Source: Sapria himalayana
Lineage: Eukaryota > Streptophyta > Magnoliopsida > Malpighiales > Rafflesiaceae
Assembly: GCA_029783825.1 (NCBI GenBank)
Contig: JAREIK010003356.1
Location: 1,125,516 to 1,189,515, forward strand
Length of the DNA stretch: 64,000 bases
Direction of reading: 5' to 3'
Each line of letters opens with the position of its first letter. Position 1 is the stretch's first letter. This document shows, in pieces, positions 50,101-62,976 of this stretch. The notes under the pieces were generated by a model. The model was given only the letters and a program-made list of their open reading frames with translations. It searched no databases and was not told where the DNA came from. The position numbers and the translations under genes are program-made.

Positions 50101-52299
50101 AGACATATAGATAGATAGATAAATTGATAGGCAGATAGATAGATAGATAGATAGATTGATTGATAAATAGATAGATAGATAGATAAACATATAGATAGAA
50201 AGATACACAAATAGATATATAGATAGACTGATAGACTGATAGATAGACATACATATAAAGAAATAGATATACAGATAGATAGACAAACAAATAGATAAAT
50301 AGATAGATAGAAATTATATAGATAGATAGACATATAGATAGATAGACAGATAGATAGATACATAGACATATATACATACAAATAGATAGTCTGATAGACA
50401 AAGTAATAGATAGAGAGATAGGTAGATAGATAGATATACTGACATATAGTTAGGTAATTAGACTGACAGATACATATATAGATAGATTGATAGATAGATA
50501 GATAGACACACAGATAGATAGACACATATACTTATATACATTCAAATAGATAGTTAGATAGACAAATAGATAGACAGATAGATAGTTAGATATATAGATA
50601 GAGAGACAAATATACTAATAAATAGATAGATAGACTGATATATAGATAGATAGATAGATATATAGATAGTTTGAAAGATAGATTGATAGATAGAAGATAG
50701 ATAGACATAATGATACATATATAGATAGATAGATAGTTAGTTAGATACATAAATAGGTAGATATACAAATAGATAGAATGATTGATTGATTGATTGATCA
50801 GATAGCTGTATAGATAGATTGATTGATAGATAGATTATTAAATAGATAGATACATAGAGATAAAGATAGACAAATAGATAGATAGCTAGTCAGATTAATA
50901 GGCATAAAGATAGACATATATATGATAAATAGATAGTCAGATATATAAACAAATAGATTGATAGATAAATTGATAGATAGATAGATAGATTGATATATTG
51001 ACAAATAGACAAATAGATAGATAGACAATTAGATAGATAGATAGATTAACAATTAATGAAACAAATAGACAAATAGATAGATAGATAATTAGATAAATAG
51101 ATACCTAGATAGACAAATAGATTACATACATATTGATTAACAAATATACAGACAAATAAATAGACTGTTAAATAAATAGATAGACAAATAAATACATATA
51201 TAAATAGATATATAGATATATAGAAATATAGAAAAATAGGTAGATTATTAGACAGATTGATTGATTGATTGATAGGTATAGAGATATTTAGATAGATTGA
51301 TAAATTGATTGATAGAAAGATAGATAGACAAATAAATCAGCACATAGATAGATAAAAATTTAAAAATATAGACAGATATATAGACAGATAGATAGAAATA
51401 AAGATAAATAAATAGACTGACCGATAGACATGCAAATAGCTAGATAGATAGACTAATAGATAGGCAGATAGATAGACAGATTGATAGATAGAAATATAGA
51501 TAGATTTATAGAAAGATAGATAGATAGACAACTAGATACAAAGATTGATAATTTGATTGATATATTGATTGATAGACATAATGATATGCATATTGATAGA
51601 CCAATTGATTGGCAGATTGATATATAGATTGATAGAGAAATAGTTAGATAGATTCTTAGACAAATATATAGATAAATAGATAGACTGATAGAAAGACAAA
51701 TAGATAGGCAGATAGAGAGATATGGATATTGAGATATTGATAGATAGATAGATAGATAGATAGAAATATAGAAAGATATATAGACAGACAGATAGATAGA
51801 TAGATAGATAGATTGATTGAAAGATATAGAAATTCATAAACAAATAGATAGATAGATTGTTAGATAGTTAGATTGAGAGATAGATAGAAAGATAAATATA
51901 TAGATATATTGACAGATAGATAGAGAGGTAGATATACTTACACATAGAGAGGTAGATATACTGAGAGATAGACAAATAGGTAGAAAGACATATATATAGA
52001 TAGACAGATAGATAAATAGACAAATTGACACAAATAGAAATATAGTTAGATAGATAGATAGACGGATAGATAGATTAATAATTAGTCAAGTTATTATATA
52101 GATAGATAGACATATAGATTGAATTATTGATAGATAGATAGATAGATTAATAATTTCATTAAGAACTAGATATAAAAAAAGTTGAATAGATAGATAAATA
52201 AATAGACAACCAGATAGACAGAAAGACAGATAGACAAACCAATAGACAAAAAGATAGATAGACATGCCGATCGACATACAAATAGAAAGATATATAGAT

Positions 52300-52330
<31 letters not shown>

Positions 52331-52735
52331 TAGATAGATAGACATATACATAGATAGATAAATAGGAAAGATTGATAAATAGAAAAATACATATATAAAT
52401 AGATAGATAGAAAGTTAGATAATTTGATTGATAGAAAGATTGATAAACATATTAATATATAGATTGATAGATAAATTGATCGATAAATTGATAGAGATAT
52501 TGATATACAAATTGAAAGACAAATAGATAAACATATTGATAGACATATATATAGATAAATAGACATATAGATAGATAGATAAATAGACTTATAGATAGAT
52601 ATATAGATAGATCGATGAATTATTAGACATTAAATAGATAAATTGATATATAGATAGACAGACAGATAAATATATCGATAGATAAAAAGATAGACAGATA
52701 GATATATAGATAGATTGATTGATTGATGGAATAAT

Positions 52736-53660
52736 TGCTTATTATAAATCTATACACGAAATAATTTACCATGCATGATCAATGTGCTTTTAGAATGCAT
52801 GGTATTTAATAAAACACATTGAGAAAATTTTGCACACTGTTGTTTCCCTACTTACAATAATGTATAGTCTACTTGGGTTATTTGTCTTCTACATCCCCCA
52901 TTTCTCTATCAAGTATTCTTTGATTCTACATGCCAATATTAGATAGATATAATAAAGTCTTAGTGTAGTTTTTTTTTCAATATTACTATTAAAATAAAAA
53001 TTAATATTAGGCTAATTGAATTAAATAAAGCATCTATAATCTTAACAGAATAAAATTACTATATAATTTATTGCGTACCTAATCAAAGTCTAAAAAATAT
53101 GATTATTTAAGAAAAAAAAACTAAACAAAATTCATCATCATTCACCAACAAAAATTATAGCATCAACAAACTATCAACATGAGCAATGAAAACAAAATTA
53201 AAGGTTATGGTTAAGTTGTACCTTCTTCTTTGAGAAAAATTTAAGATTTTCACACTATAACCACAAAAATATAATTAGTAGATAAATTTCCACAATTTTT
53301 TTATATTCATCTTCTTTACAGGACGAAAATTCTGAAATATAAAAAACCATAAATTAAAATATAGGATATAACTTGAATTTAAAAAATTACAGTACCCTGC
53401 TCTTCTTCTCCTCTTGTTGTTATTTTTTCGTCCTTTTTACAATTCTTCTTCGAATTTAAAAGCTAGCACAATTTCTATTTATTTGAAATCCATTAAACCT
53501 TTTAAAAAAATCATTAAAATAAAAAAAGTTCACACTACCGATTTATCATTAACATAGGACTCAACAAAAAAGCACGATTTAACTCACTACCAATTTTAAA
53601 TTTGCAAAACTCATTACTAATTTCTCATTAAATTATAATGAAAATAAACAAAAAACATGT
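52736..53660. other. Left part of island E4, unidentified
   Basis: Begins abruptly after GATTGATTGATTGAT. Contains pyrimidine-rich stretches (CTCTTCTTCTCCTCTTG near 53400) and no long open frame. No repeat shared with the other islands was noticed. Confidence 0.35.
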
Positions 53661-53790
53661 AGAGAGAGAGAGAGAGATGTTCTTTGTTTGAAATGGATAT
53701 TCAAAATGATGTTGCGACGGTTATGTGTTCTGAGAGATGTTCTTTGTTTGATATAGTTCTTTGAAAGGTCGCTACGATGCCTGTGTGTTC
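53661..53790 (+). repeat. GA microsatellite and 60-bp tandem duplication
   Basis: AGAGAGAGAGAGAGAG at 53661-53676 is followed by two units starting GAGAGATGTTCTTTGTTTGA, 60 bases apart (about 53673 and 53733), each ending near TGTGTTCT. Confidence 0.8.
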
Positions 53791-56529
53791 TGAGAGTCAA
53801 ATGTTTTTTGGAAGTGAACTAACCTAATTATGTAGAGATGGCCAGAAAGGGGGAGAGATGGGTTATAGTTAGAAAATATTAGAAAACACAATTATTTTTT
53901 ATCAACCATTAATTATATTATTTACTAAATAAATAAATTTATTGCTAATAGTTTATGAAATTTTTATTGTTATTTTTTATATTAGTATTTAAAAATAAAT
54001 CAAATCAATTTCAGAAATAAAAAAAATTAATTTATGATTATTTATTAAAAAAACATATTATTTTATATAATTATTGATAAATTGTATAAATATATATCCA
54101 TACAAAATTTATAACATCACAATTAAATAAAAAATAAATAACCAAGTAAATAATGAATAAGTAATTTATCAATAATATTTAAACAACTAATAAAATATCT
54201 GACTAGAAAAATAAAAATATATAATCTTAACATTATCCAAAAAAATAATATTAAAAATTAATTACTTACAAATATAACTTGCAAAAATAAGACTAAAAAT
54301 AAATCTAAAAATAAAAAAAAAGACAAATGCAACCAAATTTCAACTTGTATATTACTATAAAAAATGATTTTAAATAATTTTTTAGTAGCTATTTAAATAT
54401 TTTAAAAAAACAAGAAGAATATCTTAAGCAAATAATAATTTTCTATACTATGATTATTAACTTTTGAGTTAAAAATCATACATCTAAGTAAAATGATGAG
54501 TTGCAAAACTATAGTAAATAACAAATGATAAGTATCAACAACAATTTTTTTAAAAAATATTTATTTACTTCTTTAAAGTAAGCATCATGATAGAGGAGCT
54601 ATATGAAGACTCCTAAATGACCATGATAATTCACTTGTCTCCCTCAATACCCAATAATACTCTTGGCCTCATTCATAGATAAAACTACTAATATTTCTAT
54701 ATGATATATCATTTCTTCATATGATATATACATTATATAGATAATCTCTTGTGTATGTATACAAGCATCATATTGCACATCACTATTCTCATAGTTGCAC
54801 ATTTATATTAATGTTTAAACTTTTATATATAAATGCATATGATTATATAAATGTATAAGTGTTAATATTGTGTTTAAAATATTTTTTTAAATGCTACATA
54901 TATATATATATATATGTATGTATGTATGTAATACTTTTATAAATATTATATAGTATATATATCACAATTATATAAACATTATAAATATTATATATTTATA
55001 TAAAAATTTATATGTTATTTAAATATTTTAAAAATGTATAAATATTTTATATGTTATATAAATGTTATATAAACTATTATATAAATGGATAGTATTATGT
55101 AAATGTTGTATAAATTTTATAAACATTTATACATATGCATAAATATTTATATGAAAACATTATTTGTTTATAGAAACATATCAATGTTTATATATAATGT
55201 TATACATTTATATATATTTAAGTATAAACATTTATATATTATGTTATATGATTATATAAATGTTTAAATGTTTATATATAATGTTATGTGTTTATAATAT
55301 TTATATAAATATTATATTACTACAAATTGAGCATACTATTATCCAAAATAGTATTCCTCTCATGCTATAGTGTTTTTGTAAATAGATTTTTTGTTTTTAT
55401 TTTTTCATTTTTTTTTCAAAACATGAAATATACAGGAGGAATAAAAGCATTTTTTGATTTTACTAGAATTTATAAATCTTTTATTTTCATGTATATATTA
55501 ATATGAATATTTACTTATTTAGGTACTTTTAAAAAAATATTATTCTAATTAACCATTACATAATTTTTCCTATGTCAAATAACATCCAACAACAATAAAA
55601 AATATTTTCAAACAATAATAAACTATCAAAAAAAAAGAATTTACTAGTTAGCATCACCATTAGTAGCTCATATTTTATATTTAATTGTGGATGATAATTT
55701 GTTTACATGAAAAAAATTAATTTTTTCTTTAATTATATCAAAATTAAGGAGGTTGTAAAAAAATATGAACAATATCAAGTTTAATGAATTTGATTTTATC
55801 ATGATTATACAATATCAACAATTCTCACTAATTATGAAATATTCTTGATTATATGAGTATTCTAATTTGAGTTGGATATAAGTTTTAAGCAAAAGATTAA
55901 TAATTTTTATAATTTTTAAAATATAATCTTTAAATATTATCAATCAAATATAAAATAAAAATTTATTATATTTTAACAGTACACAAAGTCAACTTGAAAT
56001 TTTAAGTATCACACCCTGAGTAGGTATACACATAAAAACTAAGCAACAAAGATCTAGGTTGAGTATTTTCAACCTACTAAATCAATGAGAGCAAACAAAC
56101 TTTCTGAGATATTAGTTTTGCCTATCTTAATTGCCAATTAAACTCACTGAGTTAAAACTTCCATCACTTGTAAACTCTATTGACTCATACACCAGAAAAT
56201 ATATGATTTTCTTTTAATAAAATTATTCATGAAAAATAAAACATATTGTGTTAGACTATAATTTACATAATAAGATTTAATAGAATATTGACATTTCATC
56301 ATATGCATTATTTGTGATCAGCTATCATTCCTATTATGCTGTATGTATGCCAACTTGAAAGGAAGTTGAGATTACCGATAAATTATTTTTCATGGTTTAC
56401 GGTGTTGTACATAATTGTTCACCTATCTATTTCCAATTTTTAAATATCTATAACCTAATTAATGCATATTTTATTTAAAATATGTACATTCAAACATGTT
56501 GTACAACTAATAATGCTTGTACCATTTAC
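53791..56529. other. AT-rich interior of E4 without recognised genes
   Basis: About 2.7 kb. At 54890-55320 there is short-period TATAAATGTTATATAA-type repetition including a TATG microsatellite near 54918. Elsewhere no coding exon, RNA gene or shared repeat was recognised. All longer frames are broken. Confidence 0.4.
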
Positions 56530-57130
56530 CATGGAAAAATACATTGCTGCTGTGAGCCCAGCACCAACACCCTTAACTTCCTGTATTACAAAAGTAATAT
56601 CATCAAATCAAACTTCAGTTTAAAAATGAAAGGCAGAAAAAATGTAGACACTTAATAACACTAACCTTGGTCAAAAGCAAAGTTGCCTATGAAGCAAATG
56701 CAAAAAATATAAGGTGCAGTGAATAAACTAACAGTTTCAAAGGATATAGAAAAATTGAACAAATTTGGTATCCTTGTATAATAAGTAATCAACATGTAAT
56801 TATAACATAAAAAGAATAAAAATAATAAAGGATATTTTAGAGTCTCCTAGTAGATATCTGATTGATATACATTAAGAAAATTGTTGAGTAGTAGATTCCA
56901 AGGACTTACTTCAATTTTGTCCTGGATATTTAAGTCAATCATGGGTATATAGTTCCTCCTATCACCTACCCAAGTGGATACCTAATTTTAATAAATGGTA
57001 AGAATAGTTAGCTTAAACTTTTCATAAAAATCCATGGAAAAAAAATTATCTTGTTCTAGATTGAAATAAATTACCAAGTTCGATCATCAAACCAATTCCA
57101 AGAATTATATATTCCATTCTTAGTGAAAAA
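56530..57130 (-). pseudogene. STT3A: Captured exons of STT3A, catalytic subunit of oligosaccharyltransferase
   Basis: STT3 is the multi-pass ER membrane enzyme that transfers N-glycans to Asn. On the minus strand four pieces appear in the right order. 57124-57075 reads [17 protein letters not shown], split before its last base by GTAATT. 56981-56910 reads YPLG*VIGGTIYP*LT, after a TTAG acceptor and with a GTAAGT donor. 56713-56666 reads LIFFAFAS*ATLLLTK, with a GTTAGT donor. 56580-56530 reads EVKGVGAGLTAAMYFSM, after a TAATACAG acceptor. Plant STT3A reads [48 protein letters not shown] and EVKG.GAGLTAA in the same order. Arg, Gly and Trp codons have become stops, so it is non-functional. Introns are retained, so capture was from genomic DNA. 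Conserved SVAGSYDNE follow-on exons are absent. Confidence 0.8.
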
Positions 57131-58429
57131 TTAAAAGCATGGACCAAATAATGCAACAAATGATAACACAAAATGAGGTCTTCAAATTGAAAAAACACTG
57201 ATTAGGTTATGTATCATGACAATACATGTTTCAGAAAATATAAAAAAAAGATGAATCGAAAAGGCAAGAACACCAATCAGGATTAGAATGATGAAGTATA
57301 ACACATTGCCAAAAATGTTCTATTTACAGATTGCCTACTTGATGCTATTTTGCTTAGCCACCGATTAGGTTATAGATCATGTTTAATTTCTTTTAATTTT
57401 AAAATATTAATATGTATTGATTTATTTATTTATTTATAATTTTAAGATCGCATATTTTATTTAAATTTAATATTATTTTATATTTTATTTAAATTTTATC
57501 TTATTTTATATTGTATTTTTAATTTACTATAATAATTTACTTTGCTTTAATTCTTATAAATTTTAGTAGAGGCAAAAATAAAACATTAATAAAAATCAAT
57601 TTAGGGTAAGTTAGGTAGTGATTTTCAAAAATGTTAATAGTATTAAAAATAATTTTAAGTGTGTTTTGGAAAAAAAATATCATTAGTAATATTCAAAAAA
57701 ACTTTTTTTAAAACCCTAAAAAAACACCTAAAGTATTCTTTTAATAAGCACATTGAAATATTTTTTTTTATAACTCATCAAACATTTTTAAATGTAATTA
57801 AAACATCAATATATTTATCATTAAATATCAATTTATTTTCTTTTAAATTTAAAGAAAAATATGATTTTTTTATTATTCAAATATTTCAAATCATTTAGTA
57901 ATAATTTTTTAAAACATTCCTAAAATCATTAAATTTTTTTTAAGTTTTATTAATATAAATATTTACTTGTTTATTTGTTAATCCAAATTTTTTGTAAATA
58001 TTATATTATTATCAGACAAATAATAATTTTAGGTTTATATTAATACAAATGATTAAGTATGTTAATTTATTAATTCAAATATTTTAAAAAATGTTTATAA
58101 TTATAGAATTAATTATTTAATGTATTTATTAATACAAATATTTATATATCTTTATTAATTAATTCAAATAATATTTTTTATTATTTTTAAAATTTTATAA
58201 TCATTAAAATAGTTATTTGTCTTTATTAATATAAATTTTTATTAATATTTGTATATATTAGAAATTATTTATTTATACTATCCTATTTTTATGATTATAT
58301 GAGGAGAAGGCGTCTTTCAAGGATCAACCATTCATAGACCATGACATATATTTAATATACAAAAATACATCAAATATTAAAACAAGTAATATATAAAACA
58401 AAAAAAAAATTATTTAGTATAGATTAACG
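57131..58429. other. AT-rich core of E4
   Basis: Reverse complement shows weak similarity to the cores of E5 (from 63700) and E3. The marker at 58310-58350 (rc TATGTCATGGTCTAT) matches 63571-63585. A plus-strand frame at 57659-57898 is Lys/Phe/Ile-rich with no domain and is judged compositional. Confidence 0.45.
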
Positions 58430-58843
58430 ATGAAAATAAGCCCGAGCTAAATAGCTAGGAAAATCCCTATCTAATTGCATATATTTTGTGAAAATTATAA
58501 TTTATTGAATAATTGCTTGCAATTGATATATAATTGTACAAATATTTTTCCGGATAAAGATTTAACGAGGTATTTTTCTAGAGCTAATTAACTAGAGAAA
58601 ATCCATTTCTAAAGTCATCATTAAATTTGTTTCCAATCTTTGTGACAAAGCAATGACAATATTAGAGAGAGAAATTTGTAAATCAAAAATTTCCATTTTT
58701 AATCCATCACAATCCATCACAAAATTCTGATTTAATGTAAAATCAAACATATCTTGCGTTTCAAAAGTTATTCCTTCATAAATTAGCAAGGGATTATTTC
58801 CCTAGCTAAATTTCCATAGGTAAATAGATAATTTCTTGTAGTG
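58430..58843 (-). repeat. E4 terminal and subterminal region
   Basis: Inward from CACTACAAGAAAT come TATTTACCTATGGAAATTTA, GCTAGGGAAATAATCCCTTG and later GATTTTACATTAAATCAGAA, matching in order the start of E5 (62977 onward). The minus open frame 58592-58789 lies entirely in these non-coding repeats. Confidence 0.8.
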
Positions 58844-58845
58844 TA

Positions 58846-60190
58846 GATTGATTGATTGATTGAGAGTTAGATATATAGAGAAATATATATATAGATAGAT
58901 AAATAGATATATACATAGACAAATAAACTGACTGATAGATAGACTAATAGAAAGATAGATAGACAAACATATAGAAAGATAGATAAACAAATAATTATAC
59001 ATAGAGATAGATAGAAGGATAGATAGACAAGTAGATAGATAAATAGATAGGCATACATATCGACAGATAGAAAGATAGACATATAGATAGATAGACTAAT
59101 AGATGGACACGGAGATATAGGCAAATAGACAGAAAGATAAATAGATAGACAGACAGATAGTTAGATAAATCGACAGATAGATAGAAAGATAGACAGATAG
59201 ATAGATAGACAGATAGATATATAGACATAAAGATAAACATATTGATAGACAGACAAATAGATATATAGATAAATATATAAATAGATAGATAGATAGATAG
59301 ACAAATAGACATACAAATAGATAGACAGATTGAATGACAAATAGACATATAGATAAAAAGACCTGATAGATAAACTAATAGATAGACAGATAGTTAGATA
59401 GATAAAAAGATAGAAATAATGAAAGATAGATAGAAAAATAAATAGGCATATAGAAATACAAATAGAAAGAGAGATAGATAGATGGATAGATAGATGGATA
59501 GATAGATTGATATATAGATAGTTAGATAGATAGATAGATAGATATATAGATAGTTAGATTAATGGATAGATAGATGGATAAATAGATAGATAGATAAAAG
59601 GATAGATAGTTAGACATAATGAAGGATTGATAAATAGATATATATATATATATATATATATATATGGATAGAATGAGAGATATATGGACAGATAGTTAGA
59701 TGGATAAATAGATAGGCGGACATATAGATAGATAGATAGATAGAGAAATCAATAGATAGATAGCTAGACATATAGATACATAGATTGTTAGATTGGCAGA
59801 TAGGTAGACAAATTAAGTGACAAAATAAAAGATAGACAAATAGATAGATAGAAAGATAGACAGATTGATAGACAGATTGATAGACAGATTGTTAGATAGA
59901 TAGATAGACAGATAGATAAACAAATAGATAAATAGATAAAAAGATATATAGACTTATAGATGGTCAAAAAAATATATATATATATAGACAAATAGATAGA
60001 TATATATCGACATATATTGACATATAGATAGACAAATAGATAGATAGATATACTTATACATAGATAGATATTTAAAAAAGATAGATAGATTATTAGACAG
60101 ATAGATTGACAAATAGATAAAAAGACAAATAGATAAACATATAGATATATAAAAAGTTAGAAAGATATATAGAATTATAGATGGTCAAAT

Positions 60191-60227
<37 letters not shown>

Positions 60228-60449
60228 AATAGATAAACAAATATTGACATATAGATAGACAAATATATAAATATATAGATAGATATACTTATACATGGAT
60301 AGATAGATTAAAAAGGTTTATTTATAGATAGACAAATAAATAGAATGATAGATAGATATAGTTATTATCTATTTATATATTTAAATAGATAGACAAATAG
60401 ATAGAAAGATATATAGACTTATAGATGGTAAATAGATATATATATATAT

Positions 60450-60516
<67 letters not shown>

Positions 60517-60719
60517 CATGTATATATATATACACAAAAAGATAGATAGATATCGACATATAGATAGACAAATAGATAGATAGATATACTTATACATAGA
60601 TAGATAGATAAAAAGATAGACTGATTATTAGACAGATAGATTGACAAATAGATAGAAAGATATATAGTTAGATAGATAGATAGAAAGATAGACATTCAGA
60701 CAGACAGATAGATAGACAA

Positions 60720-60751
<32 letters not shown>

Positions 60752-61101
60752 ATGGATAGATAGATATACAAATAGATACATAGATAGATAGATAAATAAA
60801 TAGATAGATATAAAGATAGATGGACAATAATAAAAACATTTAAATCGACAAATAAATAGAGAAATATATAGATATATAAAGAAATAAATATATAGAAAGA
60901 TAGATATATAGATAGATACAAAGATAGATAGATAGATAGATGGACAAATATATAGATATATTGATAAATAGATAGATAGATAAATAAAATGATAGATCGA
61001 TAGCCATATAGATAGATAGATAGATAGACAGATATATAGATAGGTAAATAGACAGAAAGTTACATTATTAGGCAGATGGATAGATAGAGAGATAGATTTA
61101 T

Positions 61102-61157
<56 letters not shown>

Positions 61158-61444
61158 CTCTCTCTCTCTCTATATCGATAGAGAAATAGATAAATTGATA
61201 GATAGATAGAAAGATTAATAAATAGAAGATAGATAGATAGATAGATGGATAGATAGATAAATAGATAGATAGATAGATATATATATATATATATAGATAA
61301 ATAAAAATATAGACAAATGGATTTATAGATAGAAAAATAGATAAATTGATAGTCAGATAGAAAGATAGACAGTCAACTAGACAGTCAGATAGACATATTG
61401 ATATAATGAAAGATAAATAAACAAATAGATAGACAAACAGACAG

Positions 61445-61495
<51 letters not shown>

Positions 61496-62124
61496 TCGAT
61501 ATATTGATAGATAAAGAAATAGATAGATAAATTGACATATAGTAAGACAAATAGATAGTATGTTGATAGACAGATCAATAGATAAATATTTAGACTAATA
61601 GATAACCAAATAGTTTGGTAGATAAATAGTTAGTTAGATAGAAAGATAGATAGATAGATAGATCGACAGATAGATAAATAAATAGATAGATAAATACATA
61701 GAAAAATAATTAGACATATAGATAGATAGATAAATAGATAGAAAGATACACTTATAGATAGATAGATATAAAAAATAGATAGACAAAAACTTAGACAAAT
61801 AGATAGATAGATATATAAAAAGATATATAGATAGACAGATAGATATATAGATATATGATAGATAGATAGACAAATGGTTAGATAGATAGATTAACAAATA
61901 GATAGATAGATAGACAAATATAAAGGTAGATAGATAGATAGATACAGAGATAGTTAGAAAGTTAGATAAACAAATAGATAGACAGATAGATAGAAATATA
62001 GATAGATTGATATATAGTCAGATAGATAGATAGATATATTGACACATATATAGATAGATAGAAAGATAGATAGATTTGTAGATATATAGACAAATAAATA
62101 GACATATAGATAAACAAATATATA
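58846..62124 (+). repeat. TAGA/GATA degenerate satellite, block 5
   Basis: About 3.3 kb, same orientation as the others. Contains compound microsatellites: TA near 59638-59665 and 60189-60221, TA/CA at 60437-60535, TA then TC at 61105-61175, and TA at 61445-61493. Confidence 0.95.
59930..60640 (+). repeat. Higher-order repeat of about 220-300 bp in block 5
   Basis: The anchor ATACTTATACATAGATAGAT falls near 60047, 60284 and 60587, and a second anchor GACTTATAGATGGTCAAA near 59950, 60171 and 60415. Between them each unit holds a TA-type microsatellite and GACATATAGATAGACAAATA. Units vary because the microsatellite length changes. Confidence 0.7.
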
Positions 62125-62575
62125 AGGCTATAAAATGGGCTGGGCTGGGCCAGGGCCCAACATGACAAGCTATAGTGGCATGCCTCGGCCCAGCACGACA
62201 TGCTATGGTGACGTGTCGGGACCAACACGGCATGCTATAGTTACATGCCCCAGTGTATCATGCCGAGCCTGGCATGTGGACATGTCATGCATTACAATGT
62301 ACCGAACATGATCAATAAGAGCCTATGCTTGACAAGCGAAGCTCACCGAGCCTCAAAAGGGTGAAGACCCCACGTTGTGTGGTGGCGTGCCACCAAAACT
62401 CTAATTTTTAAAAAAATTTAAGGTTGTGTCCTACCTGAATCGGGCCGTATCCAGTGGTTTTCATGTAGTTGTCCCATGCTATGCATCCACAGAACAGTAC
62501 CCATGTTGGGCTAGGCACGACATCATTACTATACCATGTCGTATCTTTCCCACCATAGTAAACGTGCCAAGTCAT
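62125..62575. other. GC-rich insert, possible hAT-like non-autonomous element
   Basis: About 450 bases of normal to high GC inside TAGA satellite. The left part repeats GGGCTGGGCTGGGCC, GGCCCAACATG and GGCCCAGCACGACATGCTAT, with recurring GACATGCTATGGT-type units of about 40 bases. The right part has GGGCTAGGCACGACA in the same style, so the two ends are loosely similar. GGGCC/GGGCTGGGC-rich ends are common in plant hAT elements. No clear terminal inverted repeats or 8-bp flank duplication seen. No coding frame. Confidence 0.45.
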
Positions 62576-62976
62576 ATAGATAAATAGATAGACAAATAGA
62601 TAAAAAGATAGATAGATAGAAATATAGATAAATAGATAGATAAATAAATAGATAGATAGATAAATAGATAGATAAATAGATAGATAGATATACAGATAGA
62701 TAGATAGTTCGATATATAGATAGATAGTTAAATAGATAGAAAATAGTTAGCTAGACAGATAGATAGAAAGACAAAATATAGATAGATAGACAGATAGACA
62801 GATAGACAGATAGATAGACAAATAGATAGATAGTTAAATAAAGCAATAGATGGATAGATAGATAAACATATAGATAGGTAGATAGAAAGATAGAAAGATA
62901 GAAAGAAAGATAAATAGAAAAATAGATTGATTGATTGATAGTTAGATAGATATACATATATATAAACAAATAGTTA
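62576..62976 (+). repeat. TAGA/GATA satellite between GC insert and E5
   Basis: Continuation of block 5 in the same orientation, about 0.4 kb. Confidence 0.95.

Larger units (their letters stand above)
45761..52735 (+). repeat. TAGA/GATA degenerate satellite, block 4
   Basis: About 7 kb, same orientation. Contains longer-range duplications, for example GATTGATTGATTGACAGATA near 47167 and 47381, and a GATAATT.GATTGAAAG.TAGATTGA region near 48360 and 49310 (about 945 bases apart). A GACAAACAAACA cluster sits near 46906. No gene inside. Minus-strand open frames of up to 279 codons are repeat artefacts. Confidence 0.95.
52736..58843 (-). mobile_element. E4: CACTA-like element in minus orientation carrying an STT3A piece
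   Basis: Read on the minus strand the end is CACTACAAGAAAT (58843 to 58831), the best-preserved terminus in the window. Subterminal GCTAGGGAAATAATCCCTTG sequence follows, then the TATGTCATGGTCTATGAATG marker shared with E5 (and E3), and the AT-rich core. The captured STT3A exons lie 1.7-2.3 kb inside. No opposite CACTA-type end was found near the left junction at 52736, so that side is truncated or belongs to another element. No transposase frame was found. Confidence 0.65.

Noticed and set aside
49447..50286. 279-codon minus-strand open frame rich in Tyr, Leu, Ser, Ile
   Set aside because: It is the translation of TATC tetranucleotide repeats, which lack stop codons in all frames. It has no domain, and the same pattern occurs in every TAGA block.
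57659..57898. Plus-strand 79-codon Lys/Phe/Ile frame
   Set aside because: Composition expected by chance in about 80% AT sequence. No motif.
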